DNA of 64,000 bases from an uncultured Clostridia bacterium (GCA_934129785.1 CAKOWW010000003.1:38634-102633); one strand, 5' to 3'; numbered from the stretch's first letter, positions 36,678 to 47,148 are shown. A program made the numbers and translations. The notes: generated from the letters alone by a model not told the origin.

Positions 36678-37112
36678 ATGAAATTAGACGATTTAAAACC
36701 AGCTACAAAAAAAGTAAAAAGAAATAGAGTAGGTCGTGGTATGGCTTCTGGAAACGGAAAAACATCTGGTAGAGGACATAAAGGACAAAAAGCAAGATCA
36801 GGTGGCGGAGTAAGAAGAGGATTCGAAGGTGGTCAAACACCATTATATAGAAGATTACCAAAAAGAGGATTCAACAATATTCACGCAAACACATACACAG
36901 AAGTAACATTCAAAATGCTTAACAAATCTAAAGCTACAGAAGTTACAGCTGAAAGCCTATTAGAAGAAGGAATCATTGGAAAAATAAATGATGGAATCGT
37001 TGTATTAGCAACAGGAAAATTAGAGAAAAAATTAAATGTTAAAGCTAAAAGATTTACTAAAAAAGCTAAAGAAGAAATCGAAGCTTTAGGTGGAAAGGCT
37101 GAGGTGGTTTAA
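36678..37112 (+). CDS. rplO: 50S ribosomal protein L15
   Basis: 144 residues: [56 protein letters not shown] 36678 follows AAGGAGG with 11 bases; a GTG at 36666 overlaps the RBS. Confidence 0.97.
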   Translation: MKLDDLKPATKKVKRNRVGRGMASGNGKTSGRGHKGQKARSGGGVRRGFEGGQTPLYRRLPKRGFNNIHANTYTEVTFKMLNKSKATEVTAESLLEEGIIGKINDGIVVLATGKLEKKLNVKAKRFTKKAKEEIEALGGKAEVV

Positions 37113-38435
37113 TTGTTTAAAACAATAAAAAATGCAATTGCAACACCTGAAGTCAGAAAAAGATTATTATACACATTATTATTAATAGTAGTATTTAGAT
37201 TAGGATGTTATATAACAGTACCAGGAGTAAATAGTATAACATTAAATGAAGCAATGGGAAGTTCATCAGGAATCGCCGGATTAATCGATATGATTTCTGG
37301 TGGAGCTTTTTCAAGATTTTCAGTATTTGCAATGTCAATTAGCCCATACATAACAGCTTCAATTGTAATCCAATTGTTAGCTATGATTATCCCATCTTTA
37401 GAAAGATTAACTAAAGAAGGTGGAGAAGAAGGTAGAAAGAAAATAAATAAATATACAAAAATGTTAACAATAATATTAGCATTGGTTGAAGGTATAGGAA
37501 TTTATTTATCTTATAAATCTTCAGGAATATTCGTAGATAGTAGTTTCTTAACAGGATTCTTAGTAGTATTAGGATTAGTTACAGGAACATCAGTACTTAT
37601 GTGGTTAGGAGAAGAAATAACAGCAAAAGGAATTGGAAATGGAATATCATTGCTAATCTTTATTGGTATTGTTTCAAGATTACCAAGTGGTGCAACAACA
37701 CTTTGGAACCTAATTATGACAAGTAATGGATTTAGTACAACAGGATTATTAACTGCAATAGGAATTGCAATAGGTGCAATAGTATTAGTTGCAGGAGTTG
37801 TGTTTGTACAAGAAGCTGAAAGAAGAGTGCCAGTACAATACTCTAAAAAAGTAGTTGGAAGAAAAATGGTTGGAGCTCAAAGCACACATATACCATTAAA
37901 ACTAGCTATGGCAGGAGTTATGCCAGTAATTTTTGCAAGTAGTTTTATGACTTTCCCAGCTATGATTATACAAATCTTTGTAAAAGATATAGCAAATCAA
38001 ACAGGATTTTTAGCAGGTTTATATAAATTCTCAATAGCTACATCAACATCAAATGTAGGTTGGGGATATTCACTTGCAAATGCAATTGTTTATTTACTAT
38101 TAATTATAGGATTTACATTTTTCTATACTTATGCTACATTTAATCCAGCAGAAGTATCAAACAATATTAAGAAAAATGGTGGATTCATACCTGGAATTAG
38201 AGCAGGAAAACCAACAACACAATATTTATCATCAATAATATCAAAATTAACATGGTTTGGTGGATTTTTCTTAGCAGTAATAGCAATATTACCAATGCTT
38301 TTAAGATTCACAAACTTAAATATTGCATTTGGTGGTACATCAATACTAATCGTTGTAGGTGTAGCTCTAGAAACAGTACAACAACTAGAATCTCAATTAG
38401 CAATGAGACACTATAAAGGATTCTTGGAAAAATAA
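37113..38435 (+). CDS. secY: Protein translocase subunit SecY
   Basis: 440 residues, ten membrane helices; channel of the Sec translocon. Motifs: LIDMISGGAFSRFSVFAMSISPYITASIV, GNGISLLIFIGI, RRVPVQYSKKVVGRK and a conserved end QQLESQLAMRHYKGFL. TTG start immediately after the rplO stop, with GAGGTGG as SD inside rplO. Confidence 0.96.
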   Translation: MFKTIKNAIATPEVRKRLLYTLLLIVVFRLGCYITVPGVNSITLNEAMGSSSGIAGLIDMISGGAFSRFSVFAMSISPYITASIVIQLLAMIIPSLERLTKEGGEEGRKKINKYTKMLTIILALVEGIGIYLSYKSSGIFVDSSFLTGFLVVLGLVTGTSVLMWLGEEITAKGIGNGISLLIFIGIVSRLPSGATTLWNLIMTSNGFSTTGLLTAIGIAIGAIVLVAGVVFVQEAERRVPVQYSKKVVGRKMVGAQSTHIPLKLAMAGVMPVIFASSFMTFPAMIIQIFVKDIANQTGFLAGLYKFSIATSTSNVGWGYSLANAIVYLLLIIGFTFFYTYATFNPAEVSNNIKKNGGFIPGIRAGKPTTQYLSSIISKLTWFGGFFLAVIAILPMLLRFTNLNIAFGGTSILIVVGVALETVQQLESQLAMRHYKGFLEK

Positions 38436-38577
38436 AAATATTACGAATTTTAGATTGCCAAAAAGAAATAATCTAATTGGCAATCTGAAGTTAGTAATTT
38501 TTATCATGTTTACTATAGGGTAGATATGATAAAGATTATTAAATAATCTTAAAACAAAAGTAGAAGGAAGTGTTTAT
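38436..38577 (+). other. Structured spacer between secY and adk
   Basis: Hairpin AGATTGCCA / TGGCAATCT (about 38451-38489) and a second stem TTATCAT / ATGATAA (about 38501-38535), followed by AGATTATTAAATAATCT. No T-run terminator; may stabilise or process the mRNA. Confidence 0.4.
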
Positions 38578-39240
38578 ATGATAATCATAATGTTAGGTGC
38601 ACCAGGAACAGGAAAAGGAACAGTAGCAAGTATATTAACAGGAAAACTAAATATACCACAAGTATCAACAGGTGATATTTTTAGAAAACACATAAAAGAA
38701 AAGACAGAACTTGGAAAATTAGCAGAAAGTTATATATCAAAAGGAGAATTAGTTCCAGATGATGTAACAATAGGATTAATAGAAAATAGAATGGAAGAAC
38801 CAGATGTTCAAAATGGAATTATATTAGATGGATTCCCAAGAACAGTAAAACAAGCAGAAGAGTTAGACAAATTATTAGCTCAAAAAGGTAAAAAAGTAGA
38901 TATGGTAATAAATCTAACTACACCAGAAGACGAAATAGTAGAAAGAATAGTAAATAGAAGAATCTGCTCAAATTCAGATTGTAAAACAGTTTATAACCTA
39001 GTTTTAAATCCACCAAAGGTTGAAGGTGTTTGTGATAAATGTGGTAGTGAACTAATACAAAGAAAAGATGACACAATAGAAACAGTAAAATCAAGATTAG
39101 ACAGTTACTTTAAACAAACAAGTCCACTAGTAGAATATTATGAGAAACAAGGAAATTTATATTCAGCAGTAGTAAGCAAAACAGTAAATAAACTTGGTAA
39201 AGATGTAGCAGAAGATGTAATGAAAGAAATTAATAAATAA
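38578..39240 (+). CDS. adk: Adenylate kinase
   Basis: 220 residues. Interconverts ATP+AMP and 2 ADP. P-loop GAPGTGKGT, STGDIFRKHI, LDGFPRTVKQAEEL, and a long lid with Cys pairs (RRICSNSDC and CDKCG) that suggests a zinc-binding lid. RBS AGAAGGAAG. Within the operon as in Bacillus. Confidence 0.96.
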   Translation: MIIIMLGAPGTGKGTVASILTGKLNIPQVSTGDIFRKHIKEKTELGKLAESYISKGELVPDDVTIGLIENRMEEPDVQNGIILDGFPRTVKQAEELDKLLAQKGKKVDMVINLTTPEDEIVERIVNRRICSNSDCKTVYNLVLNPPKVEGVCDKCGSELIQRKDDTIETVKSRLDSYFKQTSPLVEYYEKQGNLYSAVVSKTVNKLGKDVAEDVMKEINK

Positions 39241-39270
39241 AATTGTTAATAGAAGTAGGAGACGGTTAAA

Positions 39271-40044
39271 TTGGTAACAATTAAATCAAAAAGAGAAATT
39301 GAATACATGAAAGAAGCTTGTAAAGTCGTAGCTAAAATGTATGAAAAATTGGAAAAAGAAATAAGACCAGGAATGACAACATGGGAGTTAGACCAAATTG
39401 CAGAAAAAACAATAAGAAGTTTAGGAGCAATTCCAGCAGAAAAAGGATATGATATAGGAATAAAGGGAGTACCACCATATCCAGCATCAACATGTATATC
39501 TATAAATGATGAAGTAATACATGGAATACCTTCAAAGAAAAAGATAATTAGAGAAGGGGACATTGTAAGTATTGATACAGTAGCTTTGAAAAATGGGTTT
39601 AATGGAGATGCAGCAAGAACATTTATGGTTGGAGAAGTTTCTAAAGAAGCAAAAAGACTTGTAGAAGTTACAAAACAAGCATTTTTTGAAGGAATAAAAT
39701 ATGCAAAACCAGGATATAGAATTGGTGATGTATGTCATGCAATAGGTGAATATGTTCACTCACAAGGATATTCAGTTGTAAGAGAATTTCAAGGTCATGG
39801 AATTGGTAAAGAAATGCATGAAGATCCAGGAATCCCAAATTATGGGAAGGCAGGAAAAGGAATTCGTTTAGAACCAGGAATGACACTAGCAATAGAACCA
39901 ATGGTAATACAAGGAAAACCAAATATCCTAGAACTTGATGATGGTTGGACAATCATAACAGAAGATGGAAGCTTAGCAGCTCACTATGAAAATACAATAT
40001 TAATTACAGAAAAAGAGCCAGAAATATTGACAATACTTAAATAA
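39271..40044 (+). CDS. map: Methionine aminopeptidase type I
   Basis: 257 residues. Removes the initiator Met from nascent proteins. Metal ligands in SIDTVALKNGFNGDAARTF, GHGIGKEMHEDPGIPNYG and AIEPM are intact. TTG start at 39271, after AGTAGGAGACGG. Confidence 0.96.
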   Translation: MVTIKSKREIEYMKEACKVVAKMYEKLEKEIRPGMTTWELDQIAEKTIRSLGAIPAEKGYDIGIKGVPPYPASTCISINDEVIHGIPSKKKIIREGDIVSIDTVALKNGFNGDAARTFMVGEVSKEAKRLVEVTKQAFFEGIKYAKPGYRIGDVCHAIGEYVHSQGYSVVREFQGHGIGKEMHEDPGIPNYGKAGKGIRLEPGMTLAIEPMVIQGKPNILELDDGWTIITEDGSLAAHYENTILITEKEPEILTILK

Positions 40045-40124
40045 TAATATATAATATAGTAGTTATTATGTACAATTGTCAAAAAAACATAATAAAAACT
40101 CTTTAAGTAGGAGGGGAAAAGTAA

Positions 40125-40343
40125 ATGGCAAAAGAAGATGTTATAGAAGTTGAAGGAACAGTAGTGGAAGCACTACCAAATACAAATTTCAAAGTAGAAC
40201 TTGAAAATGGACATCAAATATTAGCTCATATCTCAGGAAAACTAAGAATGAACTATATAAAAATATTACCAGGAGATAAGGTAAAAGTAGAACTTTCACC
40301 TTATGATTTAAACAGAGGAAGAATTACTTGGAGAGCAAAATAA
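40125..40343 (+). CDS. infA: Translation initiation factor IF-1
   Basis: 72 residues: [60 protein letters not shown]-fold A-site factor. RBS TAGGAGGGG. Confidence 0.97.
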   Translation: MAKEDVIEVEGTVVEALPNTNFKVELENGHQILAHISGKLRMNYIKILPGDKVKVELSPYDLNRGRITWRAK

Positions 40344-40401
40344 AAGTAAAAATTAACCCAAAAATATATATAAAATAGCAAGCCAAGGAGGTGCTAGAAT
40401 A

Positions 40402-40515
40402 ATGAAAGTAAGACCATCAGTTAAAAAAATGTGTGACAAATGTAAAGTAATAAAAAGAAAAGGTGTAATTAGAGTTATTTGTGAAAACCCTAAACACAAA
40501 CAAAGACAAGGATAA
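40402..40515 (+). CDS. rpmJ: 50S ribosomal protein L36
   Basis: 37 residues, too short for most gene callers: [20 protein letters not shown] then [17 protein letters not shown], with the zinc ligands Cys-x2-Cys, Cys and His. RBS AAGGAGGTGCTAGAATA. Confidence 0.95.
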   Translation: MKVRPSVKKMCDKCKVIKRKGVIRVICENPKHKQRQG

Positions 40516-40710
40516 TAATCCTAAAAAAGTTAATAACACAAATTAGGTAGCGGCTGTGAACCTTGAAAATCTCAAGGGGTACATATCAAATTTGTGTTTA
40601 TATACATGTTCTAGAAAATTTAAAGAGACTGGGGTAAACACCGGTAGCATTTCACCTTTAAAAGTCTAGGACAAACAAATAAAGAAAAAAATTTGGAGGT
40701 GCAAAATAGT
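40516..40710 (+). ncRNA. Structured leader before rpsM (candidate S4/alpha-operon regulatory RNA)
   Basis: Two clear hairpin domains. First: CACAAATT / AAATTTGTG closing over an inner CCTTGA-AAATC-TCAAGG stem (40539-40598). Second: CTAGAAAATTTAAAG / CTTTAAAAGTCTAG closing over GGGGTAAACACCGG (40611-40671). They lie just ahead of rpsM-rpsK-rpsD; in other bacteria S4 represses this operon through its leader. Not matched to a named class by me. Confidence 0.5.
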
Positions 40711-41079
40711 ATGGCTCGTATAGCAGGAGTAGATTTACCTAAAGAAAAAAGAGTAGAAATAGGACTAACATACATTTATGGAATAGGAGTATCAAGTTCT
40801 AAAAAAATTCTTGAAAAAGCAGGAGTTAATCCAGATACAAGAGTAAAAGACTTAACAGATGATCAAGTAAACGATATAAGAAAAGCAATAGATGAATCTT
40901 ATACAGTTGAAGGTGATTTAAGAAGAGAAGTAGCATTAAACATAAAAAGACTTACAGAAATCGGATGTTACAGAGGATTAAGACATAGAAGAGGATTACC
41001 AGTAAGAGGTCAAAGAACAAAAACTAATGCTAGAACAAGAAAAGGTCCTAGAAAATTAGTTAGCAAAAGTAAAAAATAA
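40711..41079 (+). CDS. rpsM: 30S ribosomal protein S13
   Basis: 122 residues: [56 protein letters not shown] 40711 after TTGGAGGTG. Confidence 0.97.
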   Translation: MARIAGVDLPKEKRVEIGLTYIYGIGVSSSKKILEKAGVNPDTRVKDLTDDQVNDIRKAIDESYTVEGDLRREVALNIKRLTEIGCYRGLRHRRGLPVRGQRTKTNARTRKGPRKLVSKSKK

Positions 41080-41152
41080 ATAAGTCAATAAAAGTTAATA
41101 AAAGTTATTAACAAGAAATAGAATTCGAATATTTAAAGGAGGAAAAACCGAA

Positions 41153-41548
41153 ATGGCTAAAAATGTAACAACAAAAAAAGTAGCTAGAAGAAATAGAAAA
41201 AACATTGAAAAAGGTGCAGCTCATATTCATTCTAGTTTCAATAACACAATAGTTACAATCACAGATACACAAGGAAATAGTATTTCTTGGGCAAGTGCTG
41301 GAGAACTAGGTTACAAAGGTTCAAGAAAAAGCACACCATTTGCAGCTGGTCAAGTTGCTGAAAAAGCAGCAAAAGCAGCAATGGAACATGGATTAAAATC
41401 TGTAGAAGTATTTGTTAAAGGACCAGGTTCAGGAAGAGAAGCAGCAATAAGAGCACTTCAAACAGCTGGTTTAGAAATAAGTGCTATAAAAGATGTAACA
41501 CCAATACCACATAATGGATGTAGACCACCAAAAAGAAGAAGAGTATAA
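41153..41548 (+). CDS. rpsK: 30S ribosomal protein S11
   Basis: 131 residues: [76 protein letters not shown]. Confidence 0.97.
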   Translation: MAKNVTTKKVARRNRKNIEKGAAHIHSSFNNTIVTITDTQGNSISWASAGELGYKGSRKSTPFAAGQVAEKAAKAAMEHGLKSVEVFVKGPGSGREAAIRALQTAGLEISAIKDVTPIPHNGCRPPKRRRV

Positions 41549-41618
41549 TTTAGATAAAATATAGAGATATAGAAGCATGAAAATGCAAAGGCTATTTAGA
41601 ATGAGAAAGGAGAAAAAA

Positions 41619-42245
41619 ATGGCAAGATATAAAGATGAACAATGTCGTAGATGCCGTAGAGAAGGACAAAAATTGTTCTTAAAAGGTGAAAGATGTTATT
41701 CTGATAAATGTAGTATTTCAAGAAGAAACTACGCACCAGGACAACACGGACAAAAAAGAGCAAAACTTTCTGAATACGGAACTCAATTAAGAGAAAAACA
41801 AAAAACAAAAGCATATTATGGAGTTGGAGAAAAACAATTTAGAAAATACTTTGAAATGGCTTCTAATAAAAAAGGTGTAACAGGTGAAAACTTATTACAA
41901 ATATTGGAAAGCAGATTAGACAATGTTGTTTATAGATTAGGATTTGGAGCATCAAGAGCACAAGCAAGACAATTTGTAAACCATGCACAATTCGAAGTAA
42001 ATGGTAAAAGAGTTGATATTCCATCATACCTAGTTAAACCAGGTGATGTAATAACAGTAAGAGAAAACAAAAAAGATAATACTACATTAAAAGTAAATGT
42101 AGAAGAATCTGCAAAAAGACCAGTTCCAGCATGGCTAGAAAAAGACAGCGAAAAATTAAGTGGTAAAGTAATTAGATTAGCGGCTAGAGAAGATGTTGAT
42201 ATTCCAATCGAAGAACATTTAATAGTAGAGCTTTACTCAAAATAA
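41619..42245 (+). CDS. rpsD: 30S ribosomal protein S4
   Basis: 208 residues: [25 protein letters not shown] with a Cys cluster (zinc form), [13 protein letters not shown]4 domain [24 protein letters not shown]. Assembly initiator and probable autoregulator. ATG 41619 after GAAAGGAG. Confidence 0.97.
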   Translation: MARYKDEQCRRCRREGQKLFLKGERCYSDKCSISRRNYAPGQHGQKRAKLSEYGTQLREKQKTKAYYGVGEKQFRKYFEMASNKKGVTGENLLQILESRLDNVVYRLGFGASRAQARQFVNHAQFEVNGKRVDIPSYLVKPGDVITVRENKKDNTTLKVNVEESAKRPVPAWLEKDSEKLSGKVIRLAAREDVDIPIEEHLIVELYSK

Positions 42246-42357
42246 TAGAAAAAAGTAAATATAAAGGTTTGTTACAAACTTTAAAAATTTTACTTAAGAA
42301 AACCTACAATAGTATTATAAAGATATGAGATATATTCTCAAATATTAGGAGGTAAAA

Positions 42358-43305
42358 ATGATAGAATTTGAAAAGCCAAATATTGAATGTCTAGAAGTAG
42401 ATGATGCAAATAATTATGCAAAATTTGTATGTGAACCATTAGAAAGAGGATATGGAGTAACAATAGGAAATTCTCTTAGAAGAATTTTACTTTCATCACT
42501 TCCAGGATGTAGCATAACAAGTGTAAAAATTGATGGAGTATTACATGAATTTTCTGGTATACCAAATGTAGTAGAAGATGTACCAGAGATAATAGTAAAC
42601 TTAAAAAATGTAAGACTAAAATTTGAAGAGAATGAAGAAAAAGTTTTAAAAATCGACTTCAAAGGAGAAGGAAAAGTTAAAGCTGGAGATATAATAACAG
42701 ATGGAACAGTAGAAATACTAAATCCAGACTTACATATAGCTACAGTTTCTGAAGGTGGACACCTAAAAATGGAAATGACAGCTGACAGAGGAAGAGGATA
42801 TAACTCATCTGAAAAAAATAAAAAACCAAATCAAGATATATCAGTACTTCCAATCGATTCAATCTATACACCTGTAAAGAAAGTGAACTATCAAGTAGAA
42901 AATACTAGAGTTGGACAAATGGTAGATTATGATAAATTAGTAATTGAAGTTTGGACAGATGGAAGTTTAAAAGCACATGAAGCTTTAAGCTTAGCTGCTA
43001 AAGTAATGACAGGACACTTAGAATTATTCATAGACTTATCAGAAGCTACAAAAAACACAAAGGTTATGATAGAAAAAGAAGAATCTAAGAAAGAAAAAGT
43101 ATTAGAAATGTCAATTGAAGAACTTGAATTATCTGTAAGATCATTCAACTGCTTAAAAAGAGCTGGTATAGCAACAGTTGAAGATTTAACAAACAAATCT
43201 GAAACAGACATGATGAAAGTCAGAAATTTAGGTAAAAAATCATTTGATGAAGTAACAGCAAAATTACACTCATTAGGATTAGATTTTGCTAAAGAAGACG
43301 AATAA
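42358..43305 (+). CDS. rpoA: DNA-directed RNA polymerase alpha subunit
   Basis: 315 residues. N-terminal assembly domain with [28 protein letters not shown], and alpha-CTD with [21 protein letters not shown] and [23 protein letters not shown]. Confidence 0.97.
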   Translation: MIEFEKPNIECLEVDDANNYAKFVCEPLERGYGVTIGNSLRRILLSSLPGCSITSVKIDGVLHEFSGIPNVVEDVPEIIVNLKNVRLKFEENEEKVLKIDFKGEGKVKAGDIITDGTVEILNPDLHIATVSEGGHLKMEMTADRGRGYNSSEKNKKPNQDISVLPIDSIYTPVKKVNYQVENTRVGQMVDYDKLVIEVWTDGSLKAHEALSLAAKVMTGHLELFIDLSEATKNTKVMIEKEESKKEKVLEMSIEELELSVRSFNCLKRAGIATVEDLTNKSETDMMKVRNLGKKSFDEVTAKLHSLGLDFAKEDE

Positions 43306-43330
43306 AGATAAATAAAGGAAGGTGAAACAA

Positions 43331-43858
43331 GTGGCTACTAATAGAAAATTAGGAAAACCAACAGATATAAGAATGGCAATGCTAAAAACTTTAACAACAG
43401 ACCTAATTATGCATGGTAAAATTGAAACAACTTTACCAAGAGCAAAAGAAGTAAAGAAAATGGCTGATAGCTTAATTTCTTTAGCAATAAAAGAAAAGGA
43501 CAACTTCGAAATGGTAGATGTTAAAGTAGTAAAAGCAAAACTAGATGCGAAAGGTAACAAAGAAACAGAATTAGTAAAAAGCAAAAATGGAAAAGAATAT
43601 CTAAAAGTAGTTAAAGAAGAAACTACAGAAAAAAGACAAAAAGATATGCCATCTAGATTAAATGCTAGAAGAAAAATGATGAAAACAATAAATAAAGTTA
43701 AAGATAGCGAAGGAAATAACATAGATTTAACTTCAAAATTATTTAACGAAATAGCTCCAAAATATTCTGATAAAAATGTAGGTGGATATACACGTATAGT
43801 TAAAGCAGGACCTAGAAGAGGAGACGGAGCTGAAGTTGCAATATTACAACTTATCTAG
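43331..43858 (+). CDS. rplQ: 50S ribosomal protein L17 with a long internal insert
   Basis: 175 residues versus about 115-130 in most bacteria. The N-terminal half (NRKLGKPTDIRMAMLKTLTTDLIMHGKIETTLPRAKEVK) and the C-terminus (RIVKAGPRRGDGAEVAILQL) are normal; a Lys/Glu-rich insert of roughly 50 residues (after IKEKDNFE, including SKNGKEYLKVVKEETTEKRQKD) lies between. GTG 43331 is chosen, eight bases after AAGGAAGG; GTG 43322 overlaps the RBS. Last gene of the operon. Confidence 0.93.
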   Translation: MATNRKLGKPTDIRMAMLKTLTTDLIMHGKIETTLPRAKEVKKMADSLISLAIKEKDNFEMVDVKVVKAKLDAKGNKETELVKSKNGKEYLKVVKEETTEKRQKDMPSRLNARRKMMKTINKVKDSEGNNIDLTSKLFNEIAPKYSDKNVGGYTRIVKAGPRRGDGAEVAILQLI

Positions 43859-43877
43859 TAAATAAAAATAAATATTT

Positions 43878-43927
43878 AACGCTTGGGGTGTTGATAATAA
43901 GTTATCAATGTTTCATGCGTTTTTTAT
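43878..43927 (+). terminator. Terminator of the ribosomal operon
   Basis: AACGC...TTGATAA / TTATCAA...GCGTT two-part stem with TTTTTT tail. Confidence 0.85.
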
Positions 43928-44003
43928 ATTTATTTGAGATGAAATTCTTGTATTAACACAATAAAGTAAAAATGAATATAATAACATATGAGGAGGCTAG
44001 AAA

Positions 44004-44357
44004 ATGGTAGAATTTATATTAAATACTATTTTTTGGATATTAGCTTTATATGGTTTATTGGAAATTATAAAAAATGTAATATACATATGTACATATACTA
44101 GGTTTAAATCAGATGGAATTTATTTAATAATAGCTGTAAAAAATCAGGAGGAAAAAATTGAATATTTTTTACGTTCATTAATATTCAAAATTGTTTGTGG
44201 AAAAGAAGAAATATTAAAAAACATTATAGTAGCAGATTTAAAATCAACAGATGGGACAAAGAAAATATTAAATAAAATTTCAGAAGAAAATGAAATGATT
44301 CAGGTTTTAAATTGGAAAGAATGTAAAGAAGTCTTTGATAATATAGATAACAACTAA
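44004..44357 (+). CDS. Small membrane protein with a glycosyltransferase-like core
   Basis: 117 residues. N-terminal helix (FILNTIFWILALYGLLEII), then IYLIIAVKNQEEKIEYFLRS and NIIVADLKSTDGTKKIL, which look like the first strands of a GT-A glycosyltransferase (nucleotide-site ADLKSTDGT resembles a DxSxDGT motif). Too short for a complete enzyme; NWKECKEVFDNID ends it. Seen as a stand-alone protein, function unknown. RBS GAGGAGGC. Confidence 0.55.
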   Translation: MVEFILNTIFWILALYGLLEIIKNVIYICTYTRFKSDGIYLIIAVKNQEEKIEYFLRSLIFKIVCGKEEILKNIIVADLKSTDGTKKILNKISEENEMIQVLNWKECKEVFDNIDNN

Positions 44358-44364
44358 ATAGTGA

Positions 44365-44393
44365 TTGATGATTATGTGAAATTGTGTTATAAT
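44365..44393 (+). promoter_or_regulatory. Sigma-A promoter of the atypical 141-residue gene
   Basis: TTGATG (44365-44370), 17 bases, TATAAT (44388-44393). Confidence 0.65.
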
Positions 44394-44427
44394 AGTGATG
44401 CATGACTAAATAGGAGGACAGTTGAAT

Positions 44428-44853
44428 ATGACAGAAATAAATATTTCTAAACAAACTGGTTGTTATCCCTACGCAATAGGAAGATTTGACATTGACAGAT
44501 TTCTATTAGTAGGGGAATCTATTGGCCGAAGATGTAATCGGAAATCGGAGGATACTGTTTTAATCTTAACATTAATTAAGGAATTGGAAGAATTTTTTAA
44601 TTATAATGTATTTCAAAGTACTAGGCAGGAAAAAGTTCCAGAGGGACAAAGAAAAATTTGTCTAGCACGTAGTGTACATATGGGAGATTATCATTTTTTT
44701 GTTCAGTTATCTGATGGTATTTGGAGACATAAAAGACCAGGATTTGACCCTGAAATAGCAACAGAAAAGGAGATATTTGGCGAAAATGAACCACTAAATA
44801 CTTCTTTTATAAGAAGGTGGATATTTCTATTAAAACCAAAAGGGGCTAATTAA
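44428..44853 (+). CDS. Atypical orphan protein, 141 residues
   Basis: Unrecognised soluble protein: TGCYPYAIGRFDIDRFLLVG, then HMGDYHFFVQLSDGIWRHKR-PGFDPE and a C-terminal FIRRWIFLLKPKG. Start ATG 44428 after TAGGAGGACAG; own promoter and terminator. Codon use is unlike the neighbours (CGA, CGG, CGT, GGC, GGG, TCG), suggesting recent transfer. It holds the only in-frame CGG in the window (44539-44541, residue 38) that does not coincide with a frame break; skipping its C would lead to an early stop, so here CGG must be read as an amino acid or the gene is not functional in this host. Confidence 0.6.
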   Translation: MTEINISKQTGCYPYAIGRFDIDRFLLVGESIGRRCNRKSEDTVLILTLIKELEEFFNYNVFQSTRQEKVPEGQRKICLARSVHMGDYHFFVQLSDGIWRHKRPGFDPEIATEKEIFGENEPLNTSFIRRWIFLLKPKGAN

Positions 44854-44872
44854 TAGCCTCCTTTTCTGGTTG
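44833..44872 (+). terminator. Terminator of the atypical gene
   Basis: AACCAAAAGGGGCTA / TAGCCTCCTTTTCTGGTT imperfect stem overlapping the stop codon. Confidence 0.65.
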
Positions 44873-44925
44873 AAAATACAATGAAATTATGATAGACTAG
44901 TAACATGTAAAAAAGGAGAATTTAA

Positions 44926-47143
44926 GTGGAAATAACAGGAGCAATAAAGGATATCATATATAAAAATGAAATAAATAGCTATACAATAGCAGACTTTGAA
45001 ACAGATGAAGAAGAAACAACAATAGTTGGTTACCTACCATTTGTGAATCCAGGAGATACATTAAAATTAATAGGAAAATTTGTAGAGCATAAAGACTATG
45101 GACGACAATTTAAAATAGATACATTTGAAAAATTAATGCCACAAACACTAGGAGCCCTAGAGAGATATCTTTCAAAAGGAAATATAAAAGGAATTGGTGA
45201 AGCAATAGCAAAAAGAATAATAAGAACATTTGGAGAAGAAACAATTCATGTTTTCAAATATGAACCGGAAAGATTAGCAACAATAAGAGGAATATCTAAA
45301 GAAAGAGCAAAAGAAATGTCAAACCAATTTATAGAAAATTGGGAAGTATGGCAAATAGTAGGATTTTTAGAAAAATTTGGAATAGGCGCAGAATATGCAA
45401 AAAAAGTATTTGACCTGTATGGAACAAATGCAATAGAAGAAATAGAATCAAATCCATATATATTAATAGATTTAACAAGAGGTGTAGATTTTAGGCAAAT
45501 AGATAAAATGGCGTTGGATTTAGGCTTAAGTTATGACAATGATAAGAGAATCGCAAGTGGAATAAAATATGGACTAATAAGAAGTACATATAATGGAAAC
45601 TCGTGCGTATTAAAAGAAAACTTAATAGAGTTTGTTATAAAACTATTAGATGTAACAACTGAAAATGTTGAAGACAGTCTAATAAATTTGAAAGCTAAAG
45701 AAGAAATAGTAATAGAAAAAAGAGAGAACAGTCAAGAATATATATACTTAACAGCATTTTATAATACAGAAGAGGAAATAGCTTATAGATTATTAAAACT
45801 ACAAGCAGCACCAAACCTAAAAAAAATAGGTGATTTAAAATTTGAATTAAAGAAAATAGAAGCTTCGTCAAAAATAGAATTATCAGAAAAACAAAAAGAA
45901 GCAATAAAATTAGTAAATGAAAGCAATGTGACAATAATTACAGGTGGTCCGGGAACTGGTAAAACAACAATAATAAAAAATATAATAGACATATATGAAG
46001 GAAAAGGAAAAAAAGTAGTGTTATCAGCTCCAACAGGTAGAGCTGCAAAGAGAATGACAGAAACAACAGGAAAAGAAGCATCAACACTACATAGGTTATT
46101 AGAAATAGGAAAAATAGATGACGATAGTTTATATAAAAGTGCTAAAGAATATGAAGGAGCACCAATAGATGGAGATGTAATAATAGTTGATGAAGTTTCA
46201 ATGGTAGATATGTTTTTAATGAGTTATTTATTAAAATGTGTATATCAAGGAACAAAATTAGTATTAGTGGGAGATGTAGACCAATTGGCATCAGTAGGTC
46301 CAGGGAGTGTATTAGAAGATTTAATAAATTCTGAAGAAATTCCTACAATACACCTGGATAAAATTTTTAGGCAAGCTGCTAAAAGTAAAATAGTTTTAAA
46401 TGCACATAGAGTAAATTCAGGAGAAAACTTTTTGAATAAAGACGAAATGGAAGAAGATACAAATGAGGACTTTTTCTTTATAAAAGAAAATTCACAAGAA
46501 AGAATGTTATCACAAGTTGTTTCATTATGCACAGGAAGATTAAAGAAATTTGGAAATTATGATTTTTTTCAAAATATTCAAGTTCTATCGCCAACTAAAA
46601 AAGGAATACTAGGAACAAAAGAGCTAAACAAAATATTACAACAACAGTTAAATCCTAATAAGGATAATTTACCAGAAAAAAGCAGTATGGGAGCAATTTA
46701 TAGAATAGGCGATAGAGTAATGCAGGTAAAAAATAATTATGACTTATATTGGGAAAAAGAAGTAAATGGTAAAACTCAAATGGGAAGCGGAATATTTAAT
46801 GGAGAAATAGGAACAATTACAGGAATTTCTGAGGTTGAAAAACAAATAGAAATCAAATTTGATGACGACAAAACAGCATGGTATGATTTTCAAGATTTAG
46901 ACCAAATAGAACATAGTTATGTAGTAACAATTCACAAAGCACAACGGAAGCGAATTTGATGTAGTAATAATGGTAGTACCTCAATCATCTCCAATGTTAT
47001 TAACTAGAAACTTGCTATACACAGGAATAACTAGAGCTAAAAAATTATTAATAATAATTGGAAGTGAAAGAACTGTAGAGTTCATGATAAAAAATGTTGA
47101 CAGCAAAAAAAGAAATACAGGATTAAAATATAAAATGAAATAA
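44926..47143 (+). CDS. recD2: RecD2-type DNA helicase, +1 shift at CGG (46945-46947)
   Basis: Joined product 738 residues. RecD-like superfamily 1B 5'-3' helicase without RecBC. GTG start after AAAAGGAG. N-terminal OB and helix-hairpin-helix region (GNIKGIGEAIAKRIIRTFGEE), Walker A TGGPGTGKTTIIKNI near residue 341, motif Ia SAPTGRAAKRMTE, Walker B VIIVDEVSMVD, LVLVGDVDQLASVGPG. The frame then reads VVTIHKAQ, CGG and stops four codons later at TGA. Skipping the C gives HKAQGSEFDVVIMVVPQ and LLYTGITRAKKLLIIIGS, the missing motifs V and VI, ending at 47143. The 0-frame product would lack the final motifs required for ATP-driven movement, so recoding is needed for activity. Confidence 0.88.
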
Positions 47144-47148
47144 AGAAG

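Noticed and set aside
44428..44853. Recoding at CGG 44539
   Set aside because: The +1 frame reaches a stop quickly, even with a second skip, whereas the zero frame is continuous and protein-like.
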